A stretch of 64,000 nucleotides of DNA, taken from assembly GCA_049700455.1 (NCBI GenBank), contig JBNAVJ010000001.1, forward strand, positions 1-64,000, in the 5' to 3' direction. Positions within the stretch are counted from its first letter, which is position 1. Every line of letters starts with the position of its first letter. Source of the stretch: JBNAVJ01 sp049700455. GTDB taxonomy: Bacteria; Bacteroidota; Ignavibacteria; Tepidaquicellales; Tepidaquicellaceae. The translations under genes were made by a program, and so were the position numbers. The notes beneath the pieces are model-generated. The model saw only the letters and a program-made list of their open reading frames with translations, was not told the origin of the DNA and ran no database searches. Below, one piece after another: positions 42,847 through 51,464 of the stretch.

Positions 42847-43217
42847 AATCCACCTCTCTGCTTTTTTATATAATCACAAATCTTTATTGCTCTTTTTCTA
42901 TAGTTTCCAAATATCTTTCTGTGATAGGAACTGAAGAGTTTATTCATTTTTAACATCATATTGTAATTCAAAGAAAAGACAGATTTTGTCCCAACGTTTT
43001 CTCTTTTTATTAATTTGTGTTTCTCCAATTCGCGTAGATGTTGAGAAACTGTTGCCTGAGATAATGGTAGTACACGTACAAGATCTTTACAGATACACCG
43101 TCTCGAATTTGATAAGACTCTTATAATCTCAAGGCGTGCCGGATGTGACATTACTTTAAGAAGTGCCGCAATTTCATTAAGGTTATCGGGGAATTTATCT
43201 CTTTTATGTATTGCCAT
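42843..43217 (-). CDS. ArsR-family winged-helix regulator
   Basis: 124 residues. Winged helix with LLKVMSHPARLEIIRVL, the Cys pair in RRCICKDLV (a position used for metal or redox sensing in ArsR proteins) and recognition helix LSQATVSQHLRELEKHKLIKR. C-terminal basic tail. Likely a repressor that responds to a metal or small-molecule signal. First gene of the twelve-gene lipid cluster; its ATG touches a perfect long palindrome, so it probably represses its own operon. Confidence 0.88.
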   Translation of the reverse strand: MAIHKRDKFPDNLNEIAALLKVMSHPARLEIIRVLSNSRRCICKDLVRVLPLSQATVSQHLRELEKHKLIKRENVGTKSVFSLNYNMMLKMNKLFSSYHRKIFGNYRKRAIKICDYIKKQRGGL

Positions 43218-43256
43218 TTTTATTAATCGTATATTGCAAATATACGATTAATAAAA
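43218..43256. promoter_or_regulatory. Perfect 18-bp-arm palindrome, probable ArsR operator
   Basis: Arms 43218-43235 and 43239-43256 are exact reverse complements around a three-base spacer (GCA). The core reads AATCGTATATT...AATATACGATT. It begins at the base next to the start codon of the ArsR-family gene and lies between that gene and the divergent T9SS-cargo gene. Length, perfection and place fit a dimer-binding operator; it has no T-tract suited to termination in either direction beyond its AT content. Confidence 0.75.
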
Positions 43257-43349
43257 TTCCGTGTCAAGTATATTCCAACTTTAGTACTTGACTGCTATAT
43301 AATTTTTTTGTATGTTGTTTTATAGCCTTCTAATAATTAATGTAACATT

Positions 43350-44849
43350 ATGAAAACTTTAATTTCTTTTATCATTCTAATGTTTTTGGAGATATCAATT
43401 GGGTTCTCATCCCCCAGAATTACATACCAAGAACTTTTCGGTAGAATTGAACAGGAACCTGGAATTCAGATTGAAGCTGAAAATAGAGCTTATCAACTGA
43501 ATCTTCCACTAAGAATTTTTACAACAGATAAAATTTTTATCTTTGCAGCAACCATTGAAGATGAAAAAGTAGTATATGCAGTAATAACAGATATTCTCCA
43601 CCCTGATCGGTTTGGCTATACTGCTTTTTGGGATGAAGTATTTATATTCGTAGATTTTGACAAAGCAAGAGTCGACTACGGAGCAGGTAGGGTAATCGAT
43701 AACACGGGGGGAATGTTTGACCTCAGGCCTACTGCAAAAGCTACAACGCAAAATCTTCTTCTCGTTCCAGAATGGACTTACGATAAGGTTTTAGCTTTCG
43801 ATGCGGTAACAGGAGACCTGGTTGATACTGCATATATTCATTCAACTTATCCAATCTTACAAAGTCCAAAACATGCTATTCAATCTCCGTGGGGTAATAT
43901 ATTTGTTTCAGATCAAATTAGCGACGCTGTCCAGGAATTTGATGATACTACAAAAGTATTTATAAGGACCTTTGCCCCTGCAGGCGGACCAAATCCCAAT
44001 ATACTCGACAATATCAGAGGAATTGCTCTCAGACCAAATAAAAACTTACTTGTTACAGTTGGAAGCAGTGCAAATCAAAATACCGTTCAGGAATTTGATA
44101 CAACCGGGGGGAATCTTGGAACTTTTATGTCAACAAATCTCAATAGCCCCTTTGCTATTCTGAAGAGACAAAATGATTATCTTGTATCAAATTCAAGCGG
44201 GACAAATGACGTAATTCAATTTAATTTAAGCGGTTCTTTTGTTTCTATATTTATCTCAAGTACAAATCTTACATTTGCTCAACAAATGATTAACTTGCCA
44301 AATGGTAACATAGCAATTGCAGGATTCAGTAGCCCTTCAGGTATTATTTTCTTTGATTCTTCTGGTAATTATCTTAACTCTTTTACTGCAGTAACGGGTA
44401 ATAGAGGTATATATAAATTGGGAAATGGTAATTTTCTTACAACCAATGGGACAGGGGTTTACGAGATTGACGACACCACTGGAAATTTGGTTAGAACTAT
44501 AGTAAGCGGAGTCAATGCACAATATATAGATTTATTTGTTGCCCCGGTTATTACTGGATTAAATAATAATACAGGAAAAGTAATAGAAACCTTTAAATTA
44601 TTTAATAATTATCCAAATCCTTTTAACCCAACTACAACGATCAAATACAATATACCACAGTCCGGAATTGTAACATTGAAGATTTTTGATATTACCGGGA
44701 AGTTAGTTAAAACTCTTGTCAACAACTACCAACAAAAGGGAGAGTATACAATTACTTTTGATGCTTCGGGATTATCTTCCGGAATATATCTTTATCAGCT
44801 AAGTGCTGCCCAGTTCACCCAGGCGAAAAAAATGATTTATCTGAAATAG
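43350..44849 (+). CDS. Secreted beta-propeller protein with type IX secretion tail
   Basis: 499 residues. Signal peptide to about residue 20. The centre (about 130-400) consists of NHL/SMP-30-like propeller repeats (VLAFDAVTGDLVD, VQEFDDTTKVFIRTF, VQEFDTTGGNLGTF). The last ~80 residues are a Por-secretion-system sorting domain: FNNYPNPFNPTTTIKYNIP, LKIFDITGKLVKTL, FDASGLSSGIYLYQL, ending AKKMIYLK. It is thus sent through the outer membrane by the type IX system and attached to or released from the surface. This tail is the best lineage marker in the window. A strong terminator follows. Confidence 0.9.
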   Translation: MKTLISFIILMFLEISIGFSSPRITYQELFGRIEQEPGIQIEAENRAYQLNLPLRIFTTDKIFIFAATIEDEKVVYAVITDILHPDRFGYTAFWDEVFIFVDFDKARVDYGAGRVIDNTGGMFDLRPTAKATTQNLLLVPEWTYDKVLAFDAVTGDLVDTAYIHSTYPILQSPKHAIQSPWGNIFVSDQISDAVQEFDDTTKVFIRTFAPAGGPNPNILDNIRGIALRPNKNLLVTVGSSANQNTVQEFDTTGGNLGTFMSTNLNSPFAILKRQNDYLVSNSSGTNDVIQFNLSGSFVSIFISSTNLTFAQQMINLPNGNIAIAGFSSPSGIIFFDSSGNYLNSFTAVTGNRGIYKLGNGNFLTTNGTGVYEIDDTTGNLVRTIVSGVNAQYIDLFVAPVITGLNNNTGKVIETFKLFNNYPNPFNPTTTIKYNIPQSGIVTLKIFDITGKLVKTLVNNYQQKGEYTITFDASGLSSGIYLYQLSAAQFTQAKKMIYLK

Positions 44850-44882
44850 CATTTTACTTTTATCCACCTATATATTTTATTT

Positions 44883-44914
44883 ACCCCAAAGCTAGCAGGC
44901 TTTGGGGTTTTTTA
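44883..44914 (+). terminator. Rho-independent terminator
   Basis: A perfect 10-bp GC-rich stem (44883-44892 with 44899-44908), six-base loop, then a T-run. It is 33 bases after the T9SS-cargo stop codon. The remaining ~175 bases up to the tRNA show nothing else recognisable. Confidence 0.9.
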
Positions 44915-45090
44915 TAAATATGGAATTAATGACAAGTTTGTTCAGATTCAAATTTTCAGAAGTTGCTACAAATTCTAAAAACAAGCAAACTCAATTTCAC
45001 AAAATAAGTGCTGATACCGTATTTTAAAATTATCAAGCAAGTCTTTAGATTCTGAATTGAAAATAAAGTTTATTTCGCTTATGTTAAAAT

Positions 45091-45163
<73 letters not shown>

Positions 45164-45213
45164 CTTCACTTAAAACCACTTTTTTATTATTATAATCAAA
45201 AGAAGAATACTCT

Positions 45214-45687
45214 ATGCCAAAAGCTATAATTTTAATGGGTTCAAAAACAGACCTTGATTGGTCTAAAAAAATTGAGACTTCAATTAAAAAATTTGGGATT
45301 CAATGCGTAATGAGGATTGCATCAGCTCATAAAGTCCCACTTATTTGTCACCAACTCATTAAAGAATTTGAGCAAGAGGATGTTGTATTTGTAACTGTTG
45401 CAGGTAGGAGTAATGCATTAAGCGGGTTTACCGATGCTCAAACTTATTGTCCTGTAATTGCTTGCCCTCCTTATGGGGATAAATTTGCGGGTAATGATAT
45501 TTATTCAAGTCTTCGGATGCCCTCTGGTGTTGCACCAATGGTTGTTCTTGAACCGGAAAATGCTGCTCTGGCTGTTGCAAAAATTTTTGCTATGACTGAC
45601 AACAGCATAAAACAAAAAGTTATTGAGTATCAAAGGCAAATGCAGGAAATTCTAATAAATGATGATAAGGAGTTAAATAATGGGTAG
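45214..45687 (+). CDS. purE: Class II PurE, phosphoribosylaminoimidazole carboxylase
   Basis: 157 residues. The motifs are MGSKTDLDW, SAHKVP, VTVAGRSNALSGF, CPVIACPPYG and DIYSSLRMPSGVAP. AGRSN and SSLR.PSG are those of class II PurE (as in animal PAICS), which carboxylates AIR with CO2 directly, not of class I PurE (AGxAAHLPG), which needs PurK. The reaction is AIR plus CO2 to CAIR in purine synthesis. It overlaps purC by eight bases. No purK is nearby, consistent with class II. Confidence 0.9.
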   Translation: MPKAIILMGSKTDLDWSKKIETSIKKFGIQCVMRIASAHKVPLICHQLIKEFEQEDVVFVTVAGRSNALSGFTDAQTYCPVIACPPYGDKFAGNDIYSSLRMPSGVAPMVVLEPENAALAVAKIFAMTDNSIKQKVIEYQRQMQEILINDDKELNNG

Positions 45688-46708
45688 TGTAAAAGACTTA
45701 ACTATCATTCAAAATCCTACACACAACCATTTCGGGATTGGAAGATTTACTTTTTCAGACAGATATTCTGTATTTGACTGGGGCGAGATGCCCGATAGTA
45801 TTCCCGATAAGGGTAAATCAATTGCTGTTCTTGCTGCATATTTTTTTGAGAAACTACTTGATTTGGGAATTCCGACCCACTATCAGGGACTAATTGAAGG
45901 GGGAAAAACAAAAAACCTCAAACATTTGCAGTCTCCTTCCAATATTATGGAGATTAAACTTCTACGAGTTATTAAACCAGAAGTCAAGAATGGGATATAT
46001 GATTATACCTTATATAGGAACGAAAAAGGAAATTTTCTAATTCCAATTGAAGTGATATACCGCAACTACCTTCCCGCAGGTAGTAGCATTTTTAAACGTA
46101 TTGAAAAGGGGGAACTTTCCCCTGCAGATTTGGGATTAACACAAATACCCACTCCAAATCAAAAATTAGATAAACCTCTACTGGATGTTTCCACAAAACT
46201 TGAGATAACCGACAGATATATGAGCTGGGATGAAGCTATGACAATTAGTGGAATGAATGAAAGAGAACTTCAGTCACTCAAACAACTCACACTAACTATT
46301 AATTCTCTAATCACAGAAGAGTTCAATAAAATTGGACTTATTAATGAAGATGGTAAAATAGAGGTTGGTTTTGATTCTAATCGTAGTCTGATAGTTGTAG
46401 ATGTACTCGGAACTCTTGATGAGTGCAGATTCACCTATGAAGGGTTACCTGTAAGTAAGGAAATTGCCAGAATTTACTATAGAAATACAGATTGGGCAAA
46501 AGCTGTTGACGAAGCAAAAGCTAAAGACCGTCAACACTGGAAAGAAATCTGTGCTTTACAGCCACCACGGTTACCAGAAACAGTTGTAACTCTTATATCA
46601 CAAATTTATCGTTCCTGTACAAACCTAATAACCGGAAAAGAATGGTTCAAAGATGTACCAGCTCTGAATACAATTGTTCAGGAAATAAAAAAAGAGCTTA
46701 AACTTTAA
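45680..46708 (+). CDS. purC: SAICAR synthase (PurC family)
   Basis: 342 residues, longer than the ~240-residue bacterial type. It condenses CAIR with aspartate using ATP. Motifs: GRFTFSDRYSVFDWGEMPDSIPDKG, EGGKTKNLKHL, VIYRNYLPAGSS, TKLEITDRYMSWDEAM, and a C-terminal region with VVDVLGTLDECRF. It starts within the purE gene, so the two products are made together; they catalyse successive steps, effectively a split version of the animal fused enzyme. Confidence 0.9.
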   Translation: MGSVKDLTIIQNPTHNHFGIGRFTFSDRYSVFDWGEMPDSIPDKGKSIAVLAAYFFEKLLDLGIPTHYQGLIEGGKTKNLKHLQSPSNIMEIKLLRVIKPEVKNGIYDYTLYRNEKGNFLIPIEVIYRNYLPAGSSIFKRIEKGELSPADLGLTQIPTPNQKLDKPLLDVSTKLEITDRYMSWDEAMTISGMNERELQSLKQLTLTINSLITEEFNKIGLINEDGKIEVGFDSNRSLIVVDVLGTLDECRFTYEGLPVSKEIARIYYRNTDWAKAVDEAKAKDRQHWKEICALQPPRLPETVVTLISQIYRSCTNLITGKEWFKDVPALNTIVQEIKKELKL

Positions 46709-46756
46709 TAACCGTTTTGTATAAAATCAAGTAATAAGTTTCTAAGATTTAAAACT

Positions 46757-47473
46757 TCAGATAGACTTTAATTGCCTATAAAACAAAGGTTCACAAAAGA
46801 CTAACTTTATAACTTCAAGAGCCTTGAGTAATGTTCTATTAGTAGCAACACATCCATGTTGTTCCATAATAACAAGGCTGTGATTTCTTTCTACTTCTTT
46901 TAAGATTTTATTTGCCAATTCAATAGAACCAGGGGGAACGTAGGGAATTATACCTACTTCTTGAGCAAGGAATGCAGCTACTGCTGGTTGTTGTTTATAT
47001 AATAACTCTAAGAATCTTTCTTTTTCCCGATGAGTAAGGTAATAAAGTACAGAGGAGAGATTATCAGGGTGTGTGTGCAAAACTGCTCTATATGATTTGT
47101 TTTCTTTGAGTGATAGATTTAAAATGCCCAGGTGAATTTTATATTCTGATGTCAGTTTAATATTCATATAGGCTGAAGGTTTCAGTTGCCACATTGTTGC
47201 AGTATTTTCTTTATCAATCCTAACAACACAGGAATATTGCTCGGGGCTTTCCCAAAGTTCCTCCATAGTAGAACCACTTATCTTCGTTAGTATATAATTA
47301 CCGCCCAGGTTAGGATAACTGCCGTCCAAATTTAATGGTATCCCAAAATTGTTAGAATAACCAGCTGGGGGCATATCCAATAATATGGAGAAATTTCCTG
47401 CATTTGCAGGAGCCCAACCTAACTTAACAAGTTCTTTTGCTACCGTTTTAATTTCCTCAATTAATTTTTCCAA
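46757..47473 (-). CDS. Class II aldolase/adducin-family protein, rhamnulose-1-P aldolase-like
   Basis: 238 residues. Class II aldolase fold with the N-terminal WAPANAGNFSI, zinc ligands in VLHTHPDNLSS (two His) and MEQHGCVA (one His), and an ISGSTMEEL loop for phosphate binding. The build resembles RhaD, which splits rhamnulose-1-phosphate into lactaldehyde and DHAP. No other rhamnose genes are near, so the sugar is uncertain; MtnB-like or fuculose-type activity is possible. It lies 11 bases downstream of the YqiA-like gene on the same strand. Confidence 0.78.
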   Translation of the reverse strand: MEKLIEEIKTVAKELVKLGWAPANAGNFSILLDMPPAGYSNNFGIPLNLDGSYPNLGGNYILTKISGSTMEELWESPEQYSCVVRIDKENTATMWQLKPSAYMNIKLTSEYKIHLGILNLSLKENKSYRAVLHTHPDNLSSVLYYLTHREKERFLELLYKQQPAVAAFLAQEVGIIPYVPPGSIELANKILKEVERNHSLVIMEQHGCVATNRTLLKALEVIKLVFCEPLFYRQLKSI

Positions 47474-47484
47474 ACCCTCTTCGT

Positions 47485-48042
47485 TTATCTTCCAAAGAAT
47501 TTTTCAACAAAAGGCAATACTTCTCTATACCTACTGAACTCATGTCCACTATTGTTCATTATAACTATTGTATCTGAGTTCAAAGTCTTCATAGTTTTTC
47601 TAAAATTAATCAGGTCATCATCACAAGAAAGAAGTAACATTATATTTTCAGATTTGTAAAGATTAAAATATTTTTGTTTTAGAACTTTTAATTGATAAAG
47701 GTAAGATTGCTCCCAGACAAACTTCTCGCCGGTACTATAATTAGTATTCACACCTACATATTCTTTCAATTGAAGATGTGGAAATAGTGCTGGATTTATA
47801 AGAGCTACTTTCAGGTTATATTTCCCGGACAACAAGAGCGCATAAAATCCGCCTAAACTACTTCCAATAATATTTAGACCTCTATGTTTATGAACAACTT
47901 CCTCAAGTTTTTGAAACGCTTTATAAGGTTCAACGGGAAGCGATGGAACAACCACTTTGCATTTATTACGAAAATATTTAGAAGTTAATTTTGCTTTAGT
48001 AGCTTTTCCACTGCTTGCAAAACCATGGATGTATAGAACCAT
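47485..48042 (-). CDS. YqiA-like alpha/beta-hydrolase esterase
   Basis: About 185 residues from the ATG at 48042, which starts at the first family-conserved residues (MVLYIHGFASSGKATKA). Nucleophile elbow GSSLGGFYA, Asp in LLSCDDDLI and catalytic His in NNSGHEF complete a hydrolase triad. YqiA/UPF0227 proteins are small cytoplasmic esterases with no firm physiological substrate. An ORF start 108 bases further upstream lies in the MFS gene and is unlikely. Confidence 0.8.
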   Translation of the reverse strand: MVLYIHGFASSGKATKAKLTSKYFRNKCKVVVPSLPVEPYKAFQKLEEVVHKHRGLNIIGSSLGGFYALLLSGKYNLKVALINPALFPHLQLKEYVGVNTNYSTGEKFVWEQSYLYQLKVLKQKYFNLYKSENIMLLLSCDDDLINFRKTMKTLNSDTIVIMNNSGHEFSRYREVLPFVEKFFGR

Positions 48043-48053
48043 ATTTTGAAAGA

Positions 48054-49298
48054 TTAGTTTGTTTCTTTTACTTTCAACAATATCAGCAACCCAAAGATAA
48101 AAAACGTTCCAACTGACAAAACAGCAAGTTTCTGTGAGCCGCTTAACCATGATACCAACCCAAAAGTTAAGGGGCCCAGCAAAGTACTTGTTTTATCAAA
48201 CAGAGAATAAAACCCGAAAAACTCAGTTTTGCTTTCAAGAGGTGTAAGTTTGGTCATAAGTGCTCGCGAAAGGCTTTGTATTGAGCCAAGAAATGTTCCG
48301 GCTAATCCTCCAATAACAAAGAAATAATGGACTTTATACCCCCATATTATCAGAAACGTATCTTTATCAACGATAAAGAAAATAATCAGAATAATAATCA
48401 GCCAGCTTACAACATTAAGATATATAGACTTCAAAATTCCGAGTCTATCTCCCAGATAAGCAAAAATAAAAGCCCCTATCATTGCAGTTATTTGAACAAG
48501 CACAAAAAACAGAGCAAGTTCAACCATTTGAAATTCAAGGGTTTTTCTTGCATAAATTCCAGAAAAGAATATAATAGTATTAACAGCATCTATATAGAAA
48601 AAATATGCTATAAGATAGTTTCTTAAATTAGCATATTTTGAAATATTCTTCACAGTAGTCCACACTTTTTTTACCCCAAAGATAATATTCTCAAAAAGGC
48701 TTGCTTGAGTAGTAGAAATATTTACTTTTTTCTCTCTCAGCCAGATAAAGAGAGGAGCTGCAAAGAGCGCAAAAAGCACCCCGGTTAAGAGAAAAAGTAA
48801 TTGTGGATTAGCTGACAAAGGAAAAACTAAAGCAAGAGACATTAGAGAGCCAAGATATCCAAATGCATATCCGAATGAAGATACTTTATTGTAATATTTT
48901 TCTTCAACAATATCAGAAATGAACGCATCATAAAAAGTAAGACTGGTCTGGAATCCTATATTTGAGATGATAAATAAAATTAGAGCATAAAGTACCATTC
49001 CCCTACCAGAAAAAAACATCAACATTGTTGGTATTACTGCAAGAAGTGTAAATAAAAATAAAAAACTTTTCTTTTGGGAATACCTATCAGCAATAGCTCC
49101 ACAGATAGGATTTAGTACTGCAGAAATCACCATAGAAATGTTAATTCCTAATGACCAGTAGAAATCACCAATACTTGAGCGTTCACACACAATATCTACA
49201 AAGAAAACAGCAAACACAAATGCAACTATAATAACCGCATAAGTAGAATTCGCAAAATCGTATAATGCCCAGATAAAAACCTGCGATTTATTTTTCAT
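48054..49298 (-). CDS. MFS transporter of the UMF1/Atg22-like group
   Basis: 414 residues with 12 hydrophobic helices. The N-terminal WALYDFANSTYAVIIV and the following FVDIV, AIADR and GFQTSLTFYDAFISDI blocks mark the UMF1/Atg22-like branch of the major facilitator superfamily; C-terminal SLSRALMTKLTPLESKTEFFGFYSLFDKTS is also typical. Substrate unknown; amino-acid efflux is known in yeast Atg22. Its start overlaps the nusB end by 11 bases. Confidence 0.86.
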   Translation of the reverse strand: MKNKSQVFIWALYDFANSTYAVIIVAFVFAVFFVDIVCERSSIGDFYWSLGINISMVISAVLNPICGAIADRYSQKKSFLFLFTLLAVIPTMLMFFSGRGMVLYALILFIISNIGFQTSLTFYDAFISDIVEEKYYNKVSSFGYAFGYLGSLMSLALVFPLSANPQLLFLLTGVLFALFAAPLFIWLREKKVNISTTQASLFENIIFGVKKVWTTVKNISKYANLRNYLIAYFFYIDAVNTIIFFSGIYARKTLEFQMVELALFFVLVQITAMIGAFIFAYLGDRLGILKSIYLNVVSWLIIILIIFFIVDKDTFLIIWGYKVHYFFVIGGLAGTFLGSIQSLSRALMTKLTPLESKTEFFGFYSLFDKTSTLLGPLTFGLVSWLSGSQKLAVLSVGTFFIFGLLILLKVKETN

Positions 49299-49758
49299 CA
49301 GGGGGATTTGGTTTTTTATCTATTAAACCACGACCGGTCTTTACCAGTTGACCACTTGATTTCAATTCATTAAGTATAGCATCAAGAATGCCATTAACAA
49401 ATTTGCTACTCTGGGCTGTACTGTATGTTTTAGCAATCTCGATTGCTTCATTAATAGTAACTTTAGGGGGAATTTCTGGGAAAAATAATAACTCTGCAGT
49501 ACCAATTTCTAGAAGTATTTTATCAATCACACTTATTTTGTCATATTCCCAATTGTTTAGTTTGCTTACGATGAGTTTTTCAATTCTTGATTTGTTTAAA
49601 ATTATTTCATTAATAAGTTTTACAACAAAATTATAGGCTTCAGCAGAATCAATATTACTAAGAAGATCCTTTTTAATTTTATCTATTGGATCTCCGCCTA
49701 TTTGATGAGCATATAACACTTCCATTACTTTTACCCGAAGTAACCTTCTGGATTTCAT
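49288..49758 (-). CDS. nusB: Transcription antitermination factor NusB
   Basis: 156 residues, all-helical, near the usual 140-160. Family marks are RRLLRVKVMEVLYAHQIGG at the start, WEYDKISVIDKILLEIGTAELLFFPEIPPKVTINEAIEIAKTYST, and FVNGILDAI near the C-terminus. NusB with S10/NusE binds boxA RNA in rRNA antitermination. A short Lys/Pro tail follows the domain. Confidence 0.94.
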   Translation of the reverse strand: MKSRRLLRVKVMEVLYAHQIGGDPIDKIKKDLLSNIDSAEAYNFVVKLINEIILNKSRIEKLIVSKLNNWEYDKISVIDKILLEIGTAELLFFPEIPPKVTINEAIEIAKTYSTAQSSKFVNGILDAILNELKSSGQLVKTGRGLIDKKPNPPDEK

Positions 49759-49792
49759 AGCTAATATATTATTTTAAAGACATACTTTTTGA

Positions 49793-50773
49793 TTATCCTA
49801 TTCCAAACAGCCAGAAAAAAAGGAGTGCAACACTTTCTTTAATACAAAAATTTATTGTTCCTTCTGAAGACAAAGGTGTTTCTGTTGCTATTCCATCCGC
49901 ATCAATACCATTAAATGCTGAAATTTCCTTTGCTCTAAGTAGATGGAATTTATCCGACACTATAATAATCTTGTTCCACTTCAATCTATTATAGTATCTA
50001 TCACGTACAAAATGAATTTGTTCAACAGTAGAATTTGATTTGTCTTCAACAATTAAATCTTTTTCAGGCACCCCGAATTTTTTCAATTCGTTCTTTGCTA
50101 CTTCTGCTTCTGTCATTTCATTTGGAGAACCGCCTCCAGTAAGCACCAGCTGTGGGATTATTTTTCTTGAATATAATTCATAACCCTTATTAATTCTTTC
50201 TCGAAGGACAGGGGAAGGTCTATTACCACCCCAAACCGCCGCTCCAAGAATCACGCCTGCATCTGCCCGTTTCCCAAAATCAAAATAAAGTTGTGAATCA
50301 TCAACGTAATAATAAACACGGACAATTTGTAATACAAAAAACAATATCAAAATAATAATAAAAGTAGTTAGAGAGCTAAACCAATGAATTGCTTTTGATC
50401 TGGAAAAAACCAAGGAAATTGAAGATATAAGTACTACTCCAACCAATAAAAGAAAAATTAGATATAGAACTATTCTGATATCTTTTTGCCCTACGAAGAA
50501 AGAGACCAGCAATACAAATGTGCTGATAAAATTCATCAAGAAAAGTATTCTGAGGGGCTGGATTCTGAATTTTGAACGCTGAAAAATGTTTACAGCTGCA
50601 GCAACAATTATCAAACCAAAAAAGATAATAGTTATAATGTTACCAGTTACAGAAAACTGAAAATGGGAAAGTAGATATTCTTGATTGAGGTATCTAACGT
50701 TAGTCAGTAAATAACCATTAATCAAAGAACTGAGTGCTATGAATAAAAATAAAACGTTTTTATTACGGAACAT
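49793..50773 (-). CDS. DUF218/YdcF-SanA-like membrane protein
   Basis: 326 residues. Residues ~1-160 hold four to five transmembrane helices. The C-terminal domain (about 170-310) is DUF218: VILGAAVWGGNRPSPVLRERI, LVLTGG, EAEVAKNELKKFGVPEKDLIVEDKSNST and DKFHLLRA, with the conserved Asp/His residues. SanA/ElyC relatives act in envelope or undecaprenyl-phosphate metabolism; the exact reaction is unknown. Divergent from tmk. Confidence 0.85.
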   Translation of the reverse strand: MFRNKNVLFLFIALSSLINGYLLTNVRYLNQEYLLSHFQFSVTGNIITIIFFGLIIVAAAVNIFQRSKFRIQPLRILFLMNFISTFVLLVSFFVGQKDIRIVLYLIFLLLVGVVLISSISLVFSRSKAIHWFSSLTTFIIILILFFVLQIVRVYYYVDDSQLYFDFGKRADAGVILGAAVWGGNRPSPVLRERINKGYELYSRKIIPQLVLTGGGSPNEMTEAEVAKNELKKFGVPEKDLIVEDKSNSTVEQIHFVRDRYYNRLKWNKIIIVSDKFHLLRAKEISAFNGIDADGIATETPLSSEGTINFCIKESVALLFFWLFGIG

Positions 50774-50849
50774 AAATGGAAATAGAATTCTATAACAAGT
50801 TAAAAAAAATAATTATATTTTAAAATTAATAACATAACATACCTATAAT

Positions 50850-51464
50850 ATGTTCATAACTTTTGAGGGAATAGACTTAAGCGGAAAGTCAACTCAGGCA
50901 AAATTACTGTTTTTAAATCTTAGAAAATTGAAGTTTAAAACACTACTTATCAGAGAACCTGGAGGAACATTAATCTCTGAAAAAATTAGAAGTGTTTTGC
51001 TCGACAGCCAACATAAAAAAATGGAATATTTAACTGAATTCTTACTTTTTTCTGCTTCTCGTTATCAACTGACAAACGAGGTAATAATTCCACATTTAAA
51101 AAAAGGATATTATGTAATCTGTGACCGGTATTATGATTCTTCCACCGCATATCAGGGCTATGGGGGTAACCTTGACTTAAAAACTGTCAAATTTATAAAT
51201 AAAGTAGCAACGAGGGGGCTTAAGCCAAAACTCACTTTCCTTCTGGATATTCCTTACTCTGAAAATTTGAGACGGAGACAAAAACTTTCCGTAGACAAAG
51301 ATAGAATCGAATCGAAATCCCTAAGTTATTACAAAAGAGTAATTCAAGGATTCAGAACAATAGCCCTGGAAGAAAAAACAAGAGTAACTGTTTTAGATGG
51401 GAAAAAAACTGTAAAGGAACTTAGTAAAATTATTTTAGAAAAGGTATTACAGTATGAAAAATAA
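50850..51464 (+). CDS. tmk: Thymidylate kinase
   Basis: 204 residues. P-loop FEGIDLSGKSTQ (about 5-15), LLIREPGGT (DRX-region), and the DRYYDSSTAYQGYG block of thymidylate kinases, with LID-like RRRQKLSVDKDRIE. It phosphorylates dTMP to dTDP with ATP. The serine in LSGKST instead of the common AGKST is seen in part of the family. It overlaps the protease gene by 11 bases. Confidence 0.95.
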   Translation: MFITFEGIDLSGKSTQAKLLFLNLRKLKFKTLLIREPGGTLISEKIRSVLLDSQHKKMEYLTEFLLFSASRYQLTNEVIIPHLKKGYYVICDRYYDSSTAYQGYGGNLDLKTVKFINKVATRGLKPKLTFLLDIPYSENLRRRQKLSVDKDRIESKSLSYYKRVIQGFRTIALEEKTRVTVLDGKKTVKELSKIILEKVLQYEK

